From: Capnocytophaga bilenii
GTDB taxonomy: Bacteria > Bacteroidota > Bacteroidia > Flavobacteriales > Flavobacteriaceae
Direction of reading: 5' to 3'
DNA length: 64,000 bases
Assembly (NCBI RefSeq): GCF_017565765.1
Contig: NZ_JAGDYP010000001.1
Span: 338,358 to 402,357, forward strand
The notes beneath the pieces are model-generated. The model did not search any database, was not told the DNA's origin, and saw only the letters and a program-made list of their open reading frames with translations. A program made the translations under genes and the position numbers. This document shows, piece after piece, positions 1 through 9,331 of this stretch. How positions within the stretch are numbered: position 1 is the stretch's first letter; the number at the start of each line of letters is the position of its first letter.

Positions 1-499
1 GTTGGGCAGGTTTCTCTTCTATACTAAGCACATTTCCTTGAGCATCAAATTCAGCCACCCCATAGCGTTCAGGGTCTTTCACATAATAGCCAAAAACAGT
101 AGCCTTGCGCTCTTTCTCTACATTATCCACAGCTTGCACAAGCATTTTTGAAAAGCTTTGTCCGTAGAAGATATTATCACCTAATACTAAGCAAACATCA
201 TCATCACCTATAAAGTCCTTGCCGATAATAAAAGCTTGCGCAAGTCCATCAGGACTTGGTTGTTCGGCATAACTCAAGCGAATACCAAAATCAGTTCCAT
301 CTCCTAAAAGACGTTGAAACCCCGGTAAATCTTGAGGCGTAGAAATTACCAATACCTCACGAATACCTGCCAACATTAACACCGATAGCGGGTAGTAAAT
401 CATTGGTTTGTCGTAAATAGGGAGCAATTGTTTTGACACTCCTTTTGTAATAGGGTACAAGCGTGTGCCTGAACCGCCTGCTAAGATTATTCCTTTCAT
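1..499 (-). CDS. rmlA: Glucose-1-phosphate thymidylyltransferase (3' part outside window)
   Basis: The enzyme joins glucose-1-phosphate and dTTP to make dTDP-glucose, the first step of dTDP-L-rhamnose synthesis for surface polysaccharide, in the cytosol. The visible 166 residues start [16 protein letters not shown], the nucleotidyltransferase signature (GGSGTRL at residues 8-14), followed by [20 protein letters not shown] and [10 protein letters not shown], both typical of RmlA. The frame runs off the left edge at about EEKPAQ, so more than a third of the usual ~290 residues is missing. The ATG at 497-499 is the only sensible start because the signature begins at residue 3. The next gene upstream ends at 513, leaving 13 bases. 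Family assignment is secure; close relatives such as glucose-1-phosphate uridylyltransferases are less likely given the RmlA-type motifs. Confidence 0.93.
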   Translation of the reverse strand, partial: MKGIILAGGSGTRLYPITKGVSKQLLPIYDKPMIYYPLSVLMLAGIREVLVISTPQDLPGFQRLLGDGTDFGIRLSYAEQPSPDGLAQAFIIGKDFIGDDDVCLVLGDNIFYGQSFSKMLVQAVDNVEKERKATVFGYYVKDPERYGVAEFDAQGNVLSIEEKPAQ

Positions 500-512
500 T
501 TTTTATTAGTTT

Positions 513-962
513 TTAGTTACGTATAGCATCAAGAGTATTCGTCTGTGCGTTATAGTCGCATTGTAATGATTTTACTTTTATATGAAGTTTTACTTTTTTC
601 TTCTTAGTCAAATCATTTATTTTTCTTTGTATAGCTGTGGTTGGTATCATTTTAGTAACCACTGCCATAGCATATTGATTGCTTGATTTAGCAAACATTT
701 GTATGCTACCTTCTAGTTGTTCTAATGCTTTAAGTACATCAATTCCCTTTAGTTCTACAAATATTTCTATCAATCTTTTTAAATTTTCTTCTTTAAATAA
801 AAGAAAATCACAACGGGTAGCTTTATCATTTAATGATAATACACCACCATCAATTTGTACTTTCACAAAACCTGTAGCATTATTAAGTGTGAATTTTTTC
901 TTATTTTCCTCACAAGTAGCTATTTTACCACATTGTTTTTTATATTTATCATCTATTTCCAT
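513..962 (-). CDS. Small PD-(D/E)XK nuclease-like protein, partner of the upstream ATPase
   Basis: A 149-residue protein I cannot place in a named family. What can be seen is the order CDFLL (D52), then FVELKG (E70, K72), then D75 and an ALEQL helix. A hydrophobic strand ending in Asp followed ~18 residues later by a hydrophobic strand with E-x-K is the classic core of PD-(D/E)XK nucleases. The basic C-terminal half (KKKKVKLHIKVK) could bind nucleic acid. Its ATG lies inside the 3' end of the ATPase gene (14-base overlap), so the two are probably co-translated. By analogy with two-gene ATPase/nuclease defence modules it may be the effector of such a system. The nuclease reading is inference from one motif set. 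Confidence 0.55.
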   Translation of the reverse strand: MEIDDKYKKQCGKIATCEENKKKFTLNNATGFVKVQIDGGVLSLNDKATRCDFLLFKEENLKRLIEIFVELKGIDVLKALEQLEGSIQMFAKSSNQYAMAVVTKMIPTTAIQRKINDLTKKKKVKLHIKVKSLQCDYNAQTNTLDAIRN

Positions 963-2154
963 ACTGAATATCTAATAAATTAGAAAACTCTGTTACAATA
1001 TCTTCTGAAACACTATCTAAATATTCAGCATTAATGAGATTATCCTCATCAATAATATATTTTACTTTTCCATTTTCTATCGCATAAGCTCCTACCTGTG
1101 TTGTTGTTAGCCAATATTCTTTAGGAACAATATTGTGTACAACATCTTTTTTATCAGAGTCCTTCCCTATTTCTCCTGCTAATAGTAGGTTATTGAGTGA
1201 AGTGAGTATATATGGACTATGTGTTGCAAAAGCCAAGTTTGTAATACAATTTTCTTGCTTATTTTTAGCAAAGCAATCTCTCACTAAGCTATTTAACAAT
1301 CGTCTTTGTGCTGATGGAAAAAGCGATAATTCTGGTTCTTCTATAAAAATAGAAAGGTTTCTACTCGAGAAATTAGCTAAATTGATATTAGGAGCTTCTA
1401 TTTTCCCTAACTGTTGCATTTGTTGAATTTTACTCATCAAAAAATCATTAAAACCTCCTGCTAATACATCTTTAAAATTATATTTCTGAGTAAGGTAAGA
1501 AACTATTATTTCAGGAAAAACAGCTGTTTTTGTTCCACTTGAGCTATTCTCGAGCTTCATTTCAAAAGTATTACCTTTATCTTTTATAAAAAATTGTGGT
1601 AATATTCCTTTCTTTTGAAAAAGTATCAAATTAGTACTTTCTATAGAGAACTCTTTTTTATCTAATTGCTCAAAAGCTATTAAAAAGTTGTCATAAGTAT
1701 CTTGTAAATAATAAGGGAGTTTAAAGTTACGAGGAATTTTATTGGCATAAATATCAGGTAACACTCCTCTGTTTTCACTGATAAAAGCTATTTTATCTAA
1801 AGTTAGCTCCCCATTTAGCTTAGTATCAGTAAGAATTTTCCCTTTAGTTTCATATAAAGTATCTCCTATCTGAAAACTAATTTCAGTATCTTTGCGTATT
1901 AATTCATCTAAACCGCTAATTTTTAATAACGAATTTGAGTTTAAACGATTATAATCACTCTTTTTCTTAGCAATAGATGATTTTACAAAATAAGTTCTTA
2001 AATTATTCTGCTTATGCACCCACCGAAGTAGCGATAAAAGCTTAAGAATCGCGCTCTTACCACTGCCAGACTCACCTATAAACACCATTAGGGGTTTTAG
2101 GTCTATATCCATCTCTTTAATAGGTCCGAAATTCTTAAGATATAAATGTTCCAT
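949..2154 (-). CDS. AAA/ABC-type ATPase (AAA_15/AAA_21-like), possible defence ATPase
   Basis: A 401-residue cytosolic ATPase of the SMC/OLD-like group. Walker A is GESGSGKS (residues 27-34), an ABC-signature-like SSSGTKT lies near 204, Walker B with catalytic acid is SIFIEEPELSLFP (about 268-280), and the switch histidine is in FATHSPYIL (about 310). It has no C-terminal TOPRIM domain, unlike OLD nucleases, and its downstream neighbour looks like a separate nuclease. I chose the ATG at 2154 because MEHLYLKNFGPIKEM is the normal N-terminus of this family and lies 10 bases after the preceding gene; an upstream start at 2193 would overlap that gene. It probably shares the promoter at 3378-3408. 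A defence role is inference from architecture only. Confidence 0.8.
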   Translation of the reverse strand: MEHLYLKNFGPIKEMDIDLKPLMVFIGESGSGKSAILKLLSLLRWVHKQNNLRTYFVKSSIAKKKSDYNRLNSNSLLKISGLDELIRKDTEISFQIGDTLYETKGKILTDTKLNGELTLDKIAFISENRGVLPDIYANKIPRNFKLPYYLQDTYDNFLIAFEQLDKKEFSIESTNLILFQKKGILPQFFIKDKGNTFEMKLENSSSGTKTAVFPEIIVSYLTQKYNFKDVLAGGFNDFLMSKIQQMQQLGKIEAPNINLANFSSRNLSIFIEEPELSLFPSAQRRLLNSLVRDCFAKNKQENCITNLAFATHSPYILTSLNNLLLAGEIGKDSDKKDVVHNIVPKEYWLTTTQVGAYAIENGKVKYIIDEDNLINAEYLDSVSEDIVTEFSNLLDIQYGNR

Positions 2155-2164
2155 CTTAGTTTTT

Positions 2165-3346
2165 TTAATCATCATCTTCGGGGATAGAAGCATTCTCCAC
2201 TATAGTAGTTTTTTCTCCTTTGTTATCCACTTTATATTCATTGTTCCCCTCTATCAGTAAGCCCTGTATTACCCCTTTAGCGTGCTGTACATCAAGGTCT
2301 ATCACACGTTTATTCATCAGGTAAGTTACCTCGCTATGAAGGCTATGACCTATAACAAACTTGCCTACGTTCCATCGCCCCATTATCTCATGAGCTTCTT
2401 CAGGGGTAATAGTTTGTTTGCCCCAACCCCTGTACCACATCGGGCTTACACCAAACTTATAAATAGTGCTACATACATTATCTTGTAGTTTTTGAGCTTT
2501 CTTATTTTCAAAATAATAGCGGCGTGCATTGTTATTCAGCTCCTGCACGGATAAGTTGAGGTCAGAAACCTCTTTAGAAATACCCGCGTGTACAAACACA
2601 TAATCACCTATTTTTTCCACAATATTTTTAGTGCTCAGCCAGCGACCCAATTCAGTATAAGGCTTATAAAAATCTATATAAGGAAAGTTCATCAGTTCAG
2701 CATTAGCAAGGTATTTTTTGCGCACATAGCGGAAGTCGTTATTCATATTCATCAAGTCGTGGTTACCAAGTATAAAATGCACCTTACCTCCTGCTTTTTC
2801 AGCTTGGTTTTCCAAGTGATAGATAAGCCAAAGAGTTTGTGTAACCATCAGTCCGCGGTCGAAGAAGTCACCTACAGTTACCAAATGCCCTTTGCCAAAT
2901 GTCCATTTATATTTTTTGTTCATCACCCCATTAGCAATAAGAAAAGAACGAAAAGCCTCAAATTCCCCTTCTATATCCGAAATAGCAATCAGTTTTTCAG
3001 GCATAGGATATACAGCAGACTCATTGGTGAGCTTTTCTTTTAGTCTCAAACTAAAATACTGATTTTTATCTACTTGCACTTTTAGTTTTTTAGCACGTTT
3101 TCTCTTGCCTTCGTACAGCTTAGTAGTTACCTCTATTTTTCCATTTTTCTCGGTAACAGCTTTTATTTCCTGCTGTTCACCGTGTTTTCTGTAGTATACA
3201 TAAGGTCCATCTATACCCGCAGTAGAAGTATCCTTACTCAATCGCTTTTCGCTAAATATAGGCTTAAGCTCTTGTCCTTGAGCTTTTTCAGCTACCAAAA
3301 TACCAAAAGACAAGCACAAACCTATTATGTAATGTTTTATTTTCAT
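2165..3346 (-). CDS. Secreted calcineurin-like metallophosphoesterase
   Basis: A phosphoesterase of the calcineurin-like fold with a two-metal centre. Motifs are SDIEGE (about residue 123), GDFFDRG (159), GNHDLM (194), VFVHAGIS (about 253) and GHS (about 336). The N-terminus MKIKHYIIGLCLSFGILVAEKAQGQ is a signal peptide, so the enzyme acts in the periplasm or is exported, although the domain resembles Ser/Thr-type phosphatases. The C-terminus is acidic (PEDDD). The ATG at 3346 is preferred over the TTG two codons upstream. It is the first gene after a good promoter and is followed after 10 bases by the ATPase, so the three genes form a likely operon. The substrate is unknown. Whether it works with the ATPase is unclear, since it is exported and the ATPase is not. 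Confidence 0.85.
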   Translation of the reverse strand: MKIKHYIIGLCLSFGILVAEKAQGQELKPIFSEKRLSKDTSTAGIDGPYVYYRKHGEQQEIKAVTEKNGKIEVTTKLYEGKRKRAKKLKVQVDKNQYFSLRLKEKLTNESAVYPMPEKLIAISDIEGEFEAFRSFLIANGVMNKKYKWTFGKGHLVTVGDFFDRGLMVTQTLWLIYHLENQAEKAGGKVHFILGNHDLMNMNNDFRYVRKKYLANAELMNFPYIDFYKPYTELGRWLSTKNIVEKIGDYVFVHAGISKEVSDLNLSVQELNNNARRYYFENKKAQKLQDNVCSTIYKFGVSPMWYRGWGKQTITPEEAHEIMGRWNVGKFVIGHSLHSEVTYLMNKRVIDLDVQHAKGVIQGLLIEGNNEYKVDNKGEKTTIVENASIPEDDD

Positions 3347-3377
3347 AATCAAAAAATATATTTAATGACTGATGTCG

Positions 3378-3408
3378 CAAAGATACAATATAATTACAGA
3401 ATTAGCAA
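3378..3408 (-). promoter_or_regulatory. Bacteroidota-type promoter for the phosphoesterase-ATPase-nuclease operon
   Basis: On the minus strand TTG, 20 bases, TATCTTTG matches the Bacteroidota primary sigma factor consensus (TTG, N17-23, TAnnTTTG). The -7 box is the plus-strand CAAAGATA at 3378-3385, about 32 bases before the ATG at 3346. It sits just after the dipeptidase stop codon (3411), giving the three downstream genes their own promoter. Confidence 0.7.
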
Positions 3409-3410
3409 GC

Positions 3411-4019
3411 CTAATTACATTGCCACTGAAAATTCTCTACTTTCGATTGCATCTCGGGGCGATACTCATAATGCCACCATTCAGAGTAGATTGATTTAAA
3501 GTTATATTTATTAAGTGTTTCTTTCAGCAGTTTACGATTCTCAAGCACCTCCTTAGAGTGCTGAGTATAAGTGTGATGCGCCTCTTTCCCAAAAAAATCA
3601 AAAGGCGTACCCATATTCAGTTCCTTGCCTTTTGCATCTACAAGTGTAAGGTCTACAGCAGCTCCACGATTGTGTTTAGAGCCTTTGGCAGGGTTAGCCA
3701 CATAGTGCGTACCGGGAAGTATTTTCCACATCTTTTTCTGCACATCAAGCGGTCGATAACAATCGTACAGCTTAATGCGATAGCCCAATTGCTTAAACTC
3801 TTCATTAGCTTTCACTAGTGCTTCAGCCGTATTTTTTCGCAAATAACACTCACCACATTCATACACCGCCTGTTTCAAAAAATTATCTGCTGTAGCATAT
3901 TTCAAGTCAAATACAAAATCAGGCGAAAGGTCTTTTAGCCGCACAAAATCTGCTTGTTGTGCTATCCCCAAAAAAGGAAGCAAGCACAATAAATAGCTTA
4001 AAAGTTTGTCAGTTATCAT
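3411..4019 (-). CDS. D-alanyl-D-alanine dipeptidase (VanX/DdpX family, M15D)
   Basis: A zinc peptidase that hydrolyses D-Ala-D-Ala, here with an N-terminal signal peptide (LLSYLLCLLPFLGIAQQ), so it should act on muropeptide-derived D-Ala-D-Ala in the periplasm rather than confer resistance from the cytosol. The family motifs are present: S-K-H-N-R-G-A-A-V-D with zinc ligands H116 and D123, SEWWHYE with catalytic E180 and zinc ligand H183, and YDCYRP with R89. At 202 residues it is the usual family length including the signal. It starts 18 bases after lptD, which suggests one transcript. A role in wall recycling is an inference; there is no vanR/vanS/vanH/vanA nearby. Confidence 0.88.
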   Translation of the reverse strand: MITDKLLSYLLCLLPFLGIAQQADFVRLKDLSPDFVFDLKYATADNFLKQAVYECGECYLRKNTAEALVKANEEFKQLGYRIKLYDCYRPLDVQKKMWKILPGTHYVANPAKGSKHNRGAAVDLTLVDAKGKELNMGTPFDFFGKEAHHTYTQHSKEVLENRKLLKETLNKYNFKSIYSEWWHYEYRPEMQSKVENFQWQCN

Positions 4020-4037
4020 TTGTTATTAAATATGTTG

Positions 4038-6770
4038 TTACCTCAGCACTCTATCAGGCTGTTTGTTTTTCTCCCATTTCAAGTCCGAAAGCATAGAAGC
4101 TTTGATACCAATAAAGAAATACCACGAAGTGCGATAGCCAAAAGGCGTAAACTGAAAACTCATACGGAAGCTATCCAAGTCGCGCTCAAAACGCAATTGA
4201 GTGTAAGTAAACCCCTTGTTTACAAAGTCATAACCACTCGATACCCCCACCTGCCATTTCGGCGTAAGCGATACATTACCCGAGAACATCAATGAGTTAT
4301 TAGCAATACGCCCTTCCCGTGCCATATTGGAGTAGGTAAGCGAGTGCGCCAACGTCAAATCCCACGGAATTACAGCTTGATAAAACTTAGGTTTTTTATC
4401 GTCTCCCTCGCCCTCTTCCCCCTCTTTGTGCTTTCTATTTGGTTCCTCATTTAGCGGTCTTGAAGAGCCAAAGAGGTCATCAGTACGCCCTCCTGTAGCA
4501 TTACCTGTGGGTTTTTCGCGTTTGTTTTTATCCCCTTTTTTATCTTGCTTATCTTTGTTAGAAAACGAATAGTTGGTTGAAATATTCGCATTGGTAAGTC
4601 TAAAAAGGCTACCCCCATTGTCAATATTCCATTTTTCCATTTGTCGCCCATTATTATCAATAGCATAAGGATTGAGCGTTGCCCCAAAGTTGATACCCAA
4701 TTTACCATTGAAAATAGCCGTACCCCCTGTAACATTTAGCGGACTAAATTGCTTAGTAATCACATTGTAATTAGAACTGAAGTTCAGGCTATTGAGTAGC
4801 ATCACTTTTTTGGGTTGCGTTTCGGTGCTGTCTTTTTGCTTCATTTTAGCCTCAAAAGTATTGGCTAACGAAAAGCCTATAGACTGTGCCTCACTCAAAC
4901 CTGGTGTACCGTAAATTCCCCCCTCAAAGCGAGTGTATTGAGCCTCACGCCCATAAGCGTCAGCTATATAATAATCGTAGTACCTATCAAACGAAGGCGT
5001 ATAACCATAATTTACCGAAGGGCGCATCACGTGTCGTATAGCTTGTATAGGAAAGCCCTTTTTAAATCTAAAAGTACCATAGATAGTTGTACCCAAGCTC
5101 GTTCCCGCATTGTAAGTCATAAAACGATCAAAACCTCTAATAGTATCAATAGCAGTTTTTCCCGTAGTAGCGTTAAAATCGCGGCGGCGTATCGTCCTAA
5201 ACTGCCAAGTTTCGTTTAGTGATGAGTTGATACCCCAAGTAATATACTTCATCAATTTTGCAGTAGTACTTATAGGAATAGAGTGCTGTACCCCATTGCG
5301 CGCCTCATTAAACATCTTTTTGCTGAAAAACAAGCTATCATAAGTAGAAAAACGATTATCAGCCTGCATACTATACTGAAAGTTCAAACTCTTGATAAGT
5401 CCTTTTTTAGTTTCCCCCTCTTTAGCAAAAGGATAGATACGTTCCACACTCCCACGAAGCGAAGGCAAAGTCATTTCTATATTTTTAGTATTGGTATTTT
5501 GTGAATGCGATGCCGAAATTGATATGTTCACAGCAGGCGAAGCCGGAAATGTCTTAGAATAAGATACTGACGACATCATCGTATTGTTCAAAAAGTTAGA
5601 AGTGTTCACCTGATTGTACGATTCTTGGTAATACCTACTATTACTCGATAAATTCACCGATGCCGAAAAGTTAGAATTTGGATTCGATTTAGAATCTTTG
5701 CTGTGTGTCCATTGAATACTATACATTTGGCTACCCGAATAATCAGGTAAGCCCCTCATACTGTAGATGTTATTTTCAAAAGTTAAATTGAAGTTCCCCG
5801 TATATCGGTAACGTTTCACATAAGCCGACTGCGAGCGCAACCCATAGCTACCATTAGTATAATAATCAGCCGAAAGAGCAAGGTCAAAATTATCACTAAT
5901 AACAAAATAGTACCCCAAGTTCTGCAAAAAATAACCACGATTATTTACCTCACCAAAAGTAGGAAATATAAGCCCCGAAGTGCGCCCCGTAACCATAGGG
6001 TAATAAGCAAAAGGAATAGCTATAGGAGTAGGAATATCAGCAATATACATATTGCTAAACCCCGCAATAATCTTCTTTTTAGGCACAAACTTCGCCTTCC
6101 TCACCTTGATGTAATAATCAGGGTCGTCTAAATCCTCAGCCGTAGTAATAATAGCGTTGTGCATAAAGTAAGTAGAGTCATTCTCCTTCTTTATCACCTC
6201 GCCCTTTACATTATTTTCGTCCTGCTTGGTATAAGCATTGCGAATAATAGCCTTTTGGTTGCGATAGTTAAAGCGGATAGAATCAGGCTCAATTACATCT
6301 TTTCCCTGCTTAAATACAGGGTGCTGAGTATATTCACCCACACTATCTTTAAGCCTACCAGCATACACCTCACCCTTTTTATAGTCAATCACATCCACAC
6401 CCGCAGTAATGTCAATATCAGTATATTTCACATTTGTTTGGTTATGAAGTGCTATTTGTTGCTTTTTTACATCAAAAATAATACTATCTTTAGCTTTGTA
6501 AGCTACTACATCCTCAAGCGCACCATCTGCACGCTTAATAGTATCTTTAGCAACCACACTATCCTTTTTCTTTTTAGGCTTTACAGGTTTTTCTCGCCTG
6601 CCACGCAACTGTTTCTTGATACTATCGTTTTTAACGGTATCGCCCATTGCCAATGGCAAACCATAAGATGACCCCTCTCTTAAAAAAGGAAAACTATGCG
6701 CATACCAAAAGCATAATGCTATTAGTAATATACTGATAATAAATGTTATAGTACGTTTATGATGTAACAA
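4038..6770 (-). CDS. lptD: LPS-assembly protein LptD
   Basis: The outer-membrane beta-barrel that inserts lipopolysaccharide into the outer leaflet. The 910-residue protein has a signal-anchor-like N-terminus (FIISILLIALCFWYAHS), a Lys-rich linker, then an OstA-like beta-jellyroll region (about 85-260, with KDSIIFDV and repeated YTDIDITAGVDVIDYKKGEVYA-type strands), then IADIPTPIAIPFAYYPMVTGRTSGLIFP, which is a very characteristic LptD segment at the start of the barrel, followed by alternating aromatic strands to the C-terminus. A low-complexity charged insert (KDKQDKKGDKNKREKP, about 740-800) looks like an extracellular loop. It begins 8 bases after the sprE-like gene. The coupling of LPS export with type IX secretion in one operon makes sense because many type IX cargo proteins are anchored to LPS. 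Confidence 0.9.
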   Translation of the reverse strand: MLHHKRTITFIISILLIALCFWYAHSFPFLREGSSYGLPLAMGDTVKNDSIKKQLRGRREKPVKPKKKKDSVVAKDTIKRADGALEDVVAYKAKDSIIFDVKKQQIALHNQTNVKYTDIDITAGVDVIDYKKGEVYAGRLKDSVGEYTQHPVFKQGKDVIEPDSIRFNYRNQKAIIRNAYTKQDENNVKGEVIKKENDSTYFMHNAIITTAEDLDDPDYYIKVRKAKFVPKKKIIAGFSNMYIADIPTPIAIPFAYYPMVTGRTSGLIFPTFGEVNNRGYFLQNLGYYFVISDNFDLALSADYYTNGSYGLRSQSAYVKRYRYTGNFNLTFENNIYSMRGLPDYSGSQMYSIQWTHSKDSKSNPNSNFSASVNLSSNSRYYQESYNQVNTSNFLNNTMMSSVSYSKTFPASPAVNISISASHSQNTNTKNIEMTLPSLRGSVERIYPFAKEGETKKGLIKSLNFQYSMQADNRFSTYDSLFFSKKMFNEARNGVQHSIPISTTAKLMKYITWGINSSLNETWQFRTIRRRDFNATTGKTAIDTIRGFDRFMTYNAGTSLGTTIYGTFRFKKGFPIQAIRHVMRPSVNYGYTPSFDRYYDYYIADAYGREAQYTRFEGGIYGTPGLSEAQSIGFSLANTFEAKMKQKDSTETQPKKVMLLNSLNFSSNYNVITKQFSPLNVTGGTAIFNGKLGINFGATLNPYAIDNNGRQMEKWNIDNGGSLFRLTNANISTNYSFSNKDKQDKKGDKNKREKPTGNATGGRTDDLFGSSRPLNEEPNRKHKEGEEGEGDDKKPKFYQAVIPWDLTLAHSLTYSNMAREGRIANNSLMFSGNVSLTPKWQVGVSSGYDFVNKGFTYTQLRFERDLDSFRMSFQFTPFGYRTSWYFFIGIKASMLSDLKWEKNKQPDRVLR

Positions 6771-6778
6771 AACAAATG

Positions 6779-9289
6779 CTATTTTACGTTAGTTTGACGG
6801 CTCAAATACTTTTCTTTGTCTTTTCGGAGTTGTACCAAGCGATAATTCTCGGTAGCGATGATAAAAGTAGTCAATTTATACTTTTGTAGCAAGCTATTAA
6901 GCTCATTTACTACACTCTGTGCCGAATATTCATCGCGCAGATGATGTATTACCAACCACGTTTCTCCTGCCTTATACACATCCGTTGAAAGTGTTAGCAC
7001 TTCCGAAATCGTATTTATTTTTTCTAATATCTCTTTCTTTACCTCTTCACGTGTTGCCAAAGTAGTACCCATAATGACTACTTTCCATTTTGTAGCTTTT
7101 TCATCATCTACAAAAGGCTCGTTATCCACCTCTTTCAGTTCTTCCAACAACTGCTGTGCTTCCTCACTTTCGGCAGTAGCAGGATAGTTGGTTACTATTT
7201 GTTGTAACTCCTCTCTGTAGTGCGCTACTCCCTCCAGCCTACCTATTGTTTGCGCTTGCAACAAAGCTATTGCGGGGGCTGCATCTGTCTCGTGGTAACG
7301 CATAGCTTCGGTTTGCAATTGTTGTGCTACCTCTTCTATCTCGCCACGCTTGTATTGTGCCGTGAGCGTATCGGCAAATTGTTGTGCCATTTTGTTGCGT
7401 TCCTGTTGTGAAGTTTCCCCTCCTTGTAACAATTTCGCATAATCTGTCCCATCGTAATTAGCCAATAATTGTGCTTTAATAGCGGCAGCTTTAGGGTTTT
7501 GTGTATCTAAGTGATTTTTATAAAGCTCATAAAGGCTCACCACCTCTATATCAGGTGCAGGTTTTAGAGCCAATACCCGTTCCAAACGTTGTATTGCCAA
7601 TTCGTTCTCGTTGAATTTTGCACGGTATAGCAATCCCAACTGGTACAATGCCTCATTTCTTTGAATGGTAAGTGCTGTAATTTCGGCTTCTGTTTTAGGC
7701 AGTTTAGCAAGATAGCTATCTGGCGTATCAGCCACTACGGTAGGTTTTTCCTCTTGCTTTTGATCTTCTTGCAGCTTAGGTACAGCACTATGGCTTAATG
7801 ATTGCCAGCGCCAATTGTCTTCCAATTTTCTATCGCCCCAATACTGTTGAAATTGTTGTTTACCATAAGCCACTGTTATAGGATTGTAAAAATAAAAATT
7901 ACCACTTTTATCCTCATTACCAGCTACTTCCAAGCCTGTTCCTCCATTAGTATTGCGTTTTTTCTCTTGTTTTTTAGCTTTTAGTTCAGCTACCTGTTGC
8001 AACGAATCTATATGTTTTTGATAAAAAGCACGCCTTTGTTCTTCAGGCATTTGCAGTACATTTAGTATGCTGTCATTCTTTTTTACCACAAACTCCAATT
8101 CGGTTATTTTAGCCAAATTATCCTTTTTGCGCCTTGTATACAAGTGTTCAAAAGTGTTTTCAGGTATATAGGTAAGCGTACTATCCAAGTGTTGATAAGC
8201 CCCCACGTAATTTTTTTGAGCAAAAAACAACTCCGATAAGCGCATATGTGCCTTTGCCTTCAGAGGATCATTATCTTTATTGTTGAGCAAGGACTCGCGG
8301 TAGTAGTTGATAGCCGTTTTTTTATCATTGTCTTTTAGCATCTCGGCGTGAGTATAGAAAAGCACATCCAACAAGTTTTTATGCTCATAGCGATTTTCCA
8401 ATTTAGTAAGGTATGCTAAAAAATCAGCTTTTTCCTGCCCTGTAAATACCTTGTTACGTGCCTTGCCTGCTTGTGCTTCCACCCACAAGCGGCGCGGTAT
8501 TTTCCAATTTTGTTTAATCACTTTTTCAAAAGCCACCGCAGCCGAATCTTTTTGCAGCTGTTTTTCGTACAATTGCGCAGCAATAAAGTAATACCTACCG
8601 CGCAAAGCCTTATTGCGCGTGTATTTTCCCGCATCGTAAAGCGCATCGGCAGCAATCCTATATTGCTCCTGATTGATGTATGCCTGTCCCAGTGTGGCAT
8701 AAGCCTCTGCCTTATCGTTACGGCGCATCTTGGGGTTCTCTTTTAGCAACTCAGTAAGTTTGTCTATCGCTACCTTGTCTTTCCCTAAGCGCAAATTTGT
8801 TTTTTGTGCCCACACGGCAGCCTCAGGAATACGCTCACTGAAACCATAATTGGTAAGCAAATGATTAAACGCCTCCAAAGCAGGAAAAAAACGCTCATTG
8901 TAATAACGCGACTGCCCCAAAAGCATATAAGCATCGTCAATCTTATAATTGCGTTGAATGCCGTTAAATACCATTGAGTGCCGCTGAATTGTTTTAATAG
9001 CCTTCTCTTCAGCACGCTCAAAATTAGGATTTTCTACCCCATCTAACTGCACTTTGCCTGTCATTCCAATAGGTTCTACAGGTAATATCTTGCCAAAGTC
9101 GTCTTGGTATTTATTGCGCAGTTCGGTAAGCCCCTTAGCATAAGCTTCTTCGCCGTTGTAAAGCACGTTATATTTGGTTACTATAGGCTGTAGCTGCCTG
9201 TTGTAGTACGTATTAGCATTGGGGGTACAAGCTATAATATATAGCAAGACCCCAATGATAAAACTACCATATAATAAGCCTCTTCTCAT
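6779..9289 (-). CDS. sprE: TPR lipoprotein of the type IX secretion system (SprE/PorW-like)
   Basis: An 836-residue lipoprotein: GSFIIGVLLYIIACTPN has a lipobox with Cys at residue 21. Many tetratricopeptide-like helices follow (for example DDAYMLLGQSRYYNERFFPALEAFNHLLTNY, AEAYATLGQAYINQEQYRIAADALYDAGKY). The first region NRQLQPIVTKYNVLYNGEEAYAKGLTEL matches the start of SprE/PorW proteins, which work with the PorK/GldK-N rings and are needed for type IX secretion and gliding in flavobacteria. The C-terminal 100 residues (KWKVVIMGTTLATREEVKKEILEKI...) form a separate domain. It sits between der and lptD with gaps of 42 and 8 bases, so it is very likely co-transcribed. Assignment is by remembered family features, not by search. 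Confidence 0.8.
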   Translation of the reverse strand: MRRGLLYGSFIIGVLLYIIACTPNANTYYNRQLQPIVTKYNVLYNGEEAYAKGLTELRNKYQDDFGKILPVEPIGMTGKVQLDGVENPNFERAEEKAIKTIQRHSMVFNGIQRNYKIDDAYMLLGQSRYYNERFFPALEAFNHLLTNYGFSERIPEAAVWAQKTNLRLGKDKVAIDKLTELLKENPKMRRNDKAEAYATLGQAYINQEQYRIAADALYDAGKYTRNKALRGRYYFIAAQLYEKQLQKDSAAVAFEKVIKQNWKIPRRLWVEAQAGKARNKVFTGQEKADFLAYLTKLENRYEHKNLLDVLFYTHAEMLKDNDKKTAINYYRESLLNNKDNDPLKAKAHMRLSELFFAQKNYVGAYQHLDSTLTYIPENTFEHLYTRRKKDNLAKITELEFVVKKNDSILNVLQMPEEQRRAFYQKHIDSLQQVAELKAKKQEKKRNTNGGTGLEVAGNEDKSGNFYFYNPITVAYGKQQFQQYWGDRKLEDNWRWQSLSHSAVPKLQEDQKQEEKPTVVADTPDSYLAKLPKTEAEITALTIQRNEALYQLGLLYRAKFNENELAIQRLERVLALKPAPDIEVVSLYELYKNHLDTQNPKAAAIKAQLLANYDGTDYAKLLQGGETSQQERNKMAQQFADTLTAQYKRGEIEEVAQQLQTEAMRYHETDAAPAIALLQAQTIGRLEGVAHYREELQQIVTNYPATAESEEAQQLLEELKEVDNEPFVDDEKATKWKVVIMGTTLATREEVKKEILEKINTISEVLTLSTDVYKAGETWLVIHHLRDEYSAQSVVNELNSLLQKYKLTTFIIATENYRLVQLRKDKEKYLSRQTNVK

Positions 9290-9331
9290 TCTTTTTTTAT
9301 TTTAATATGAGTGCTGTTTTTTCTATTCTGT

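Noticed and set aside
3411-4019. Vancomycin resistance gene vanX
   Set aside because: The enzyme family is right but it has a signal peptide and no vanHA or vanRS genes; a wall-recycling role is more likely.
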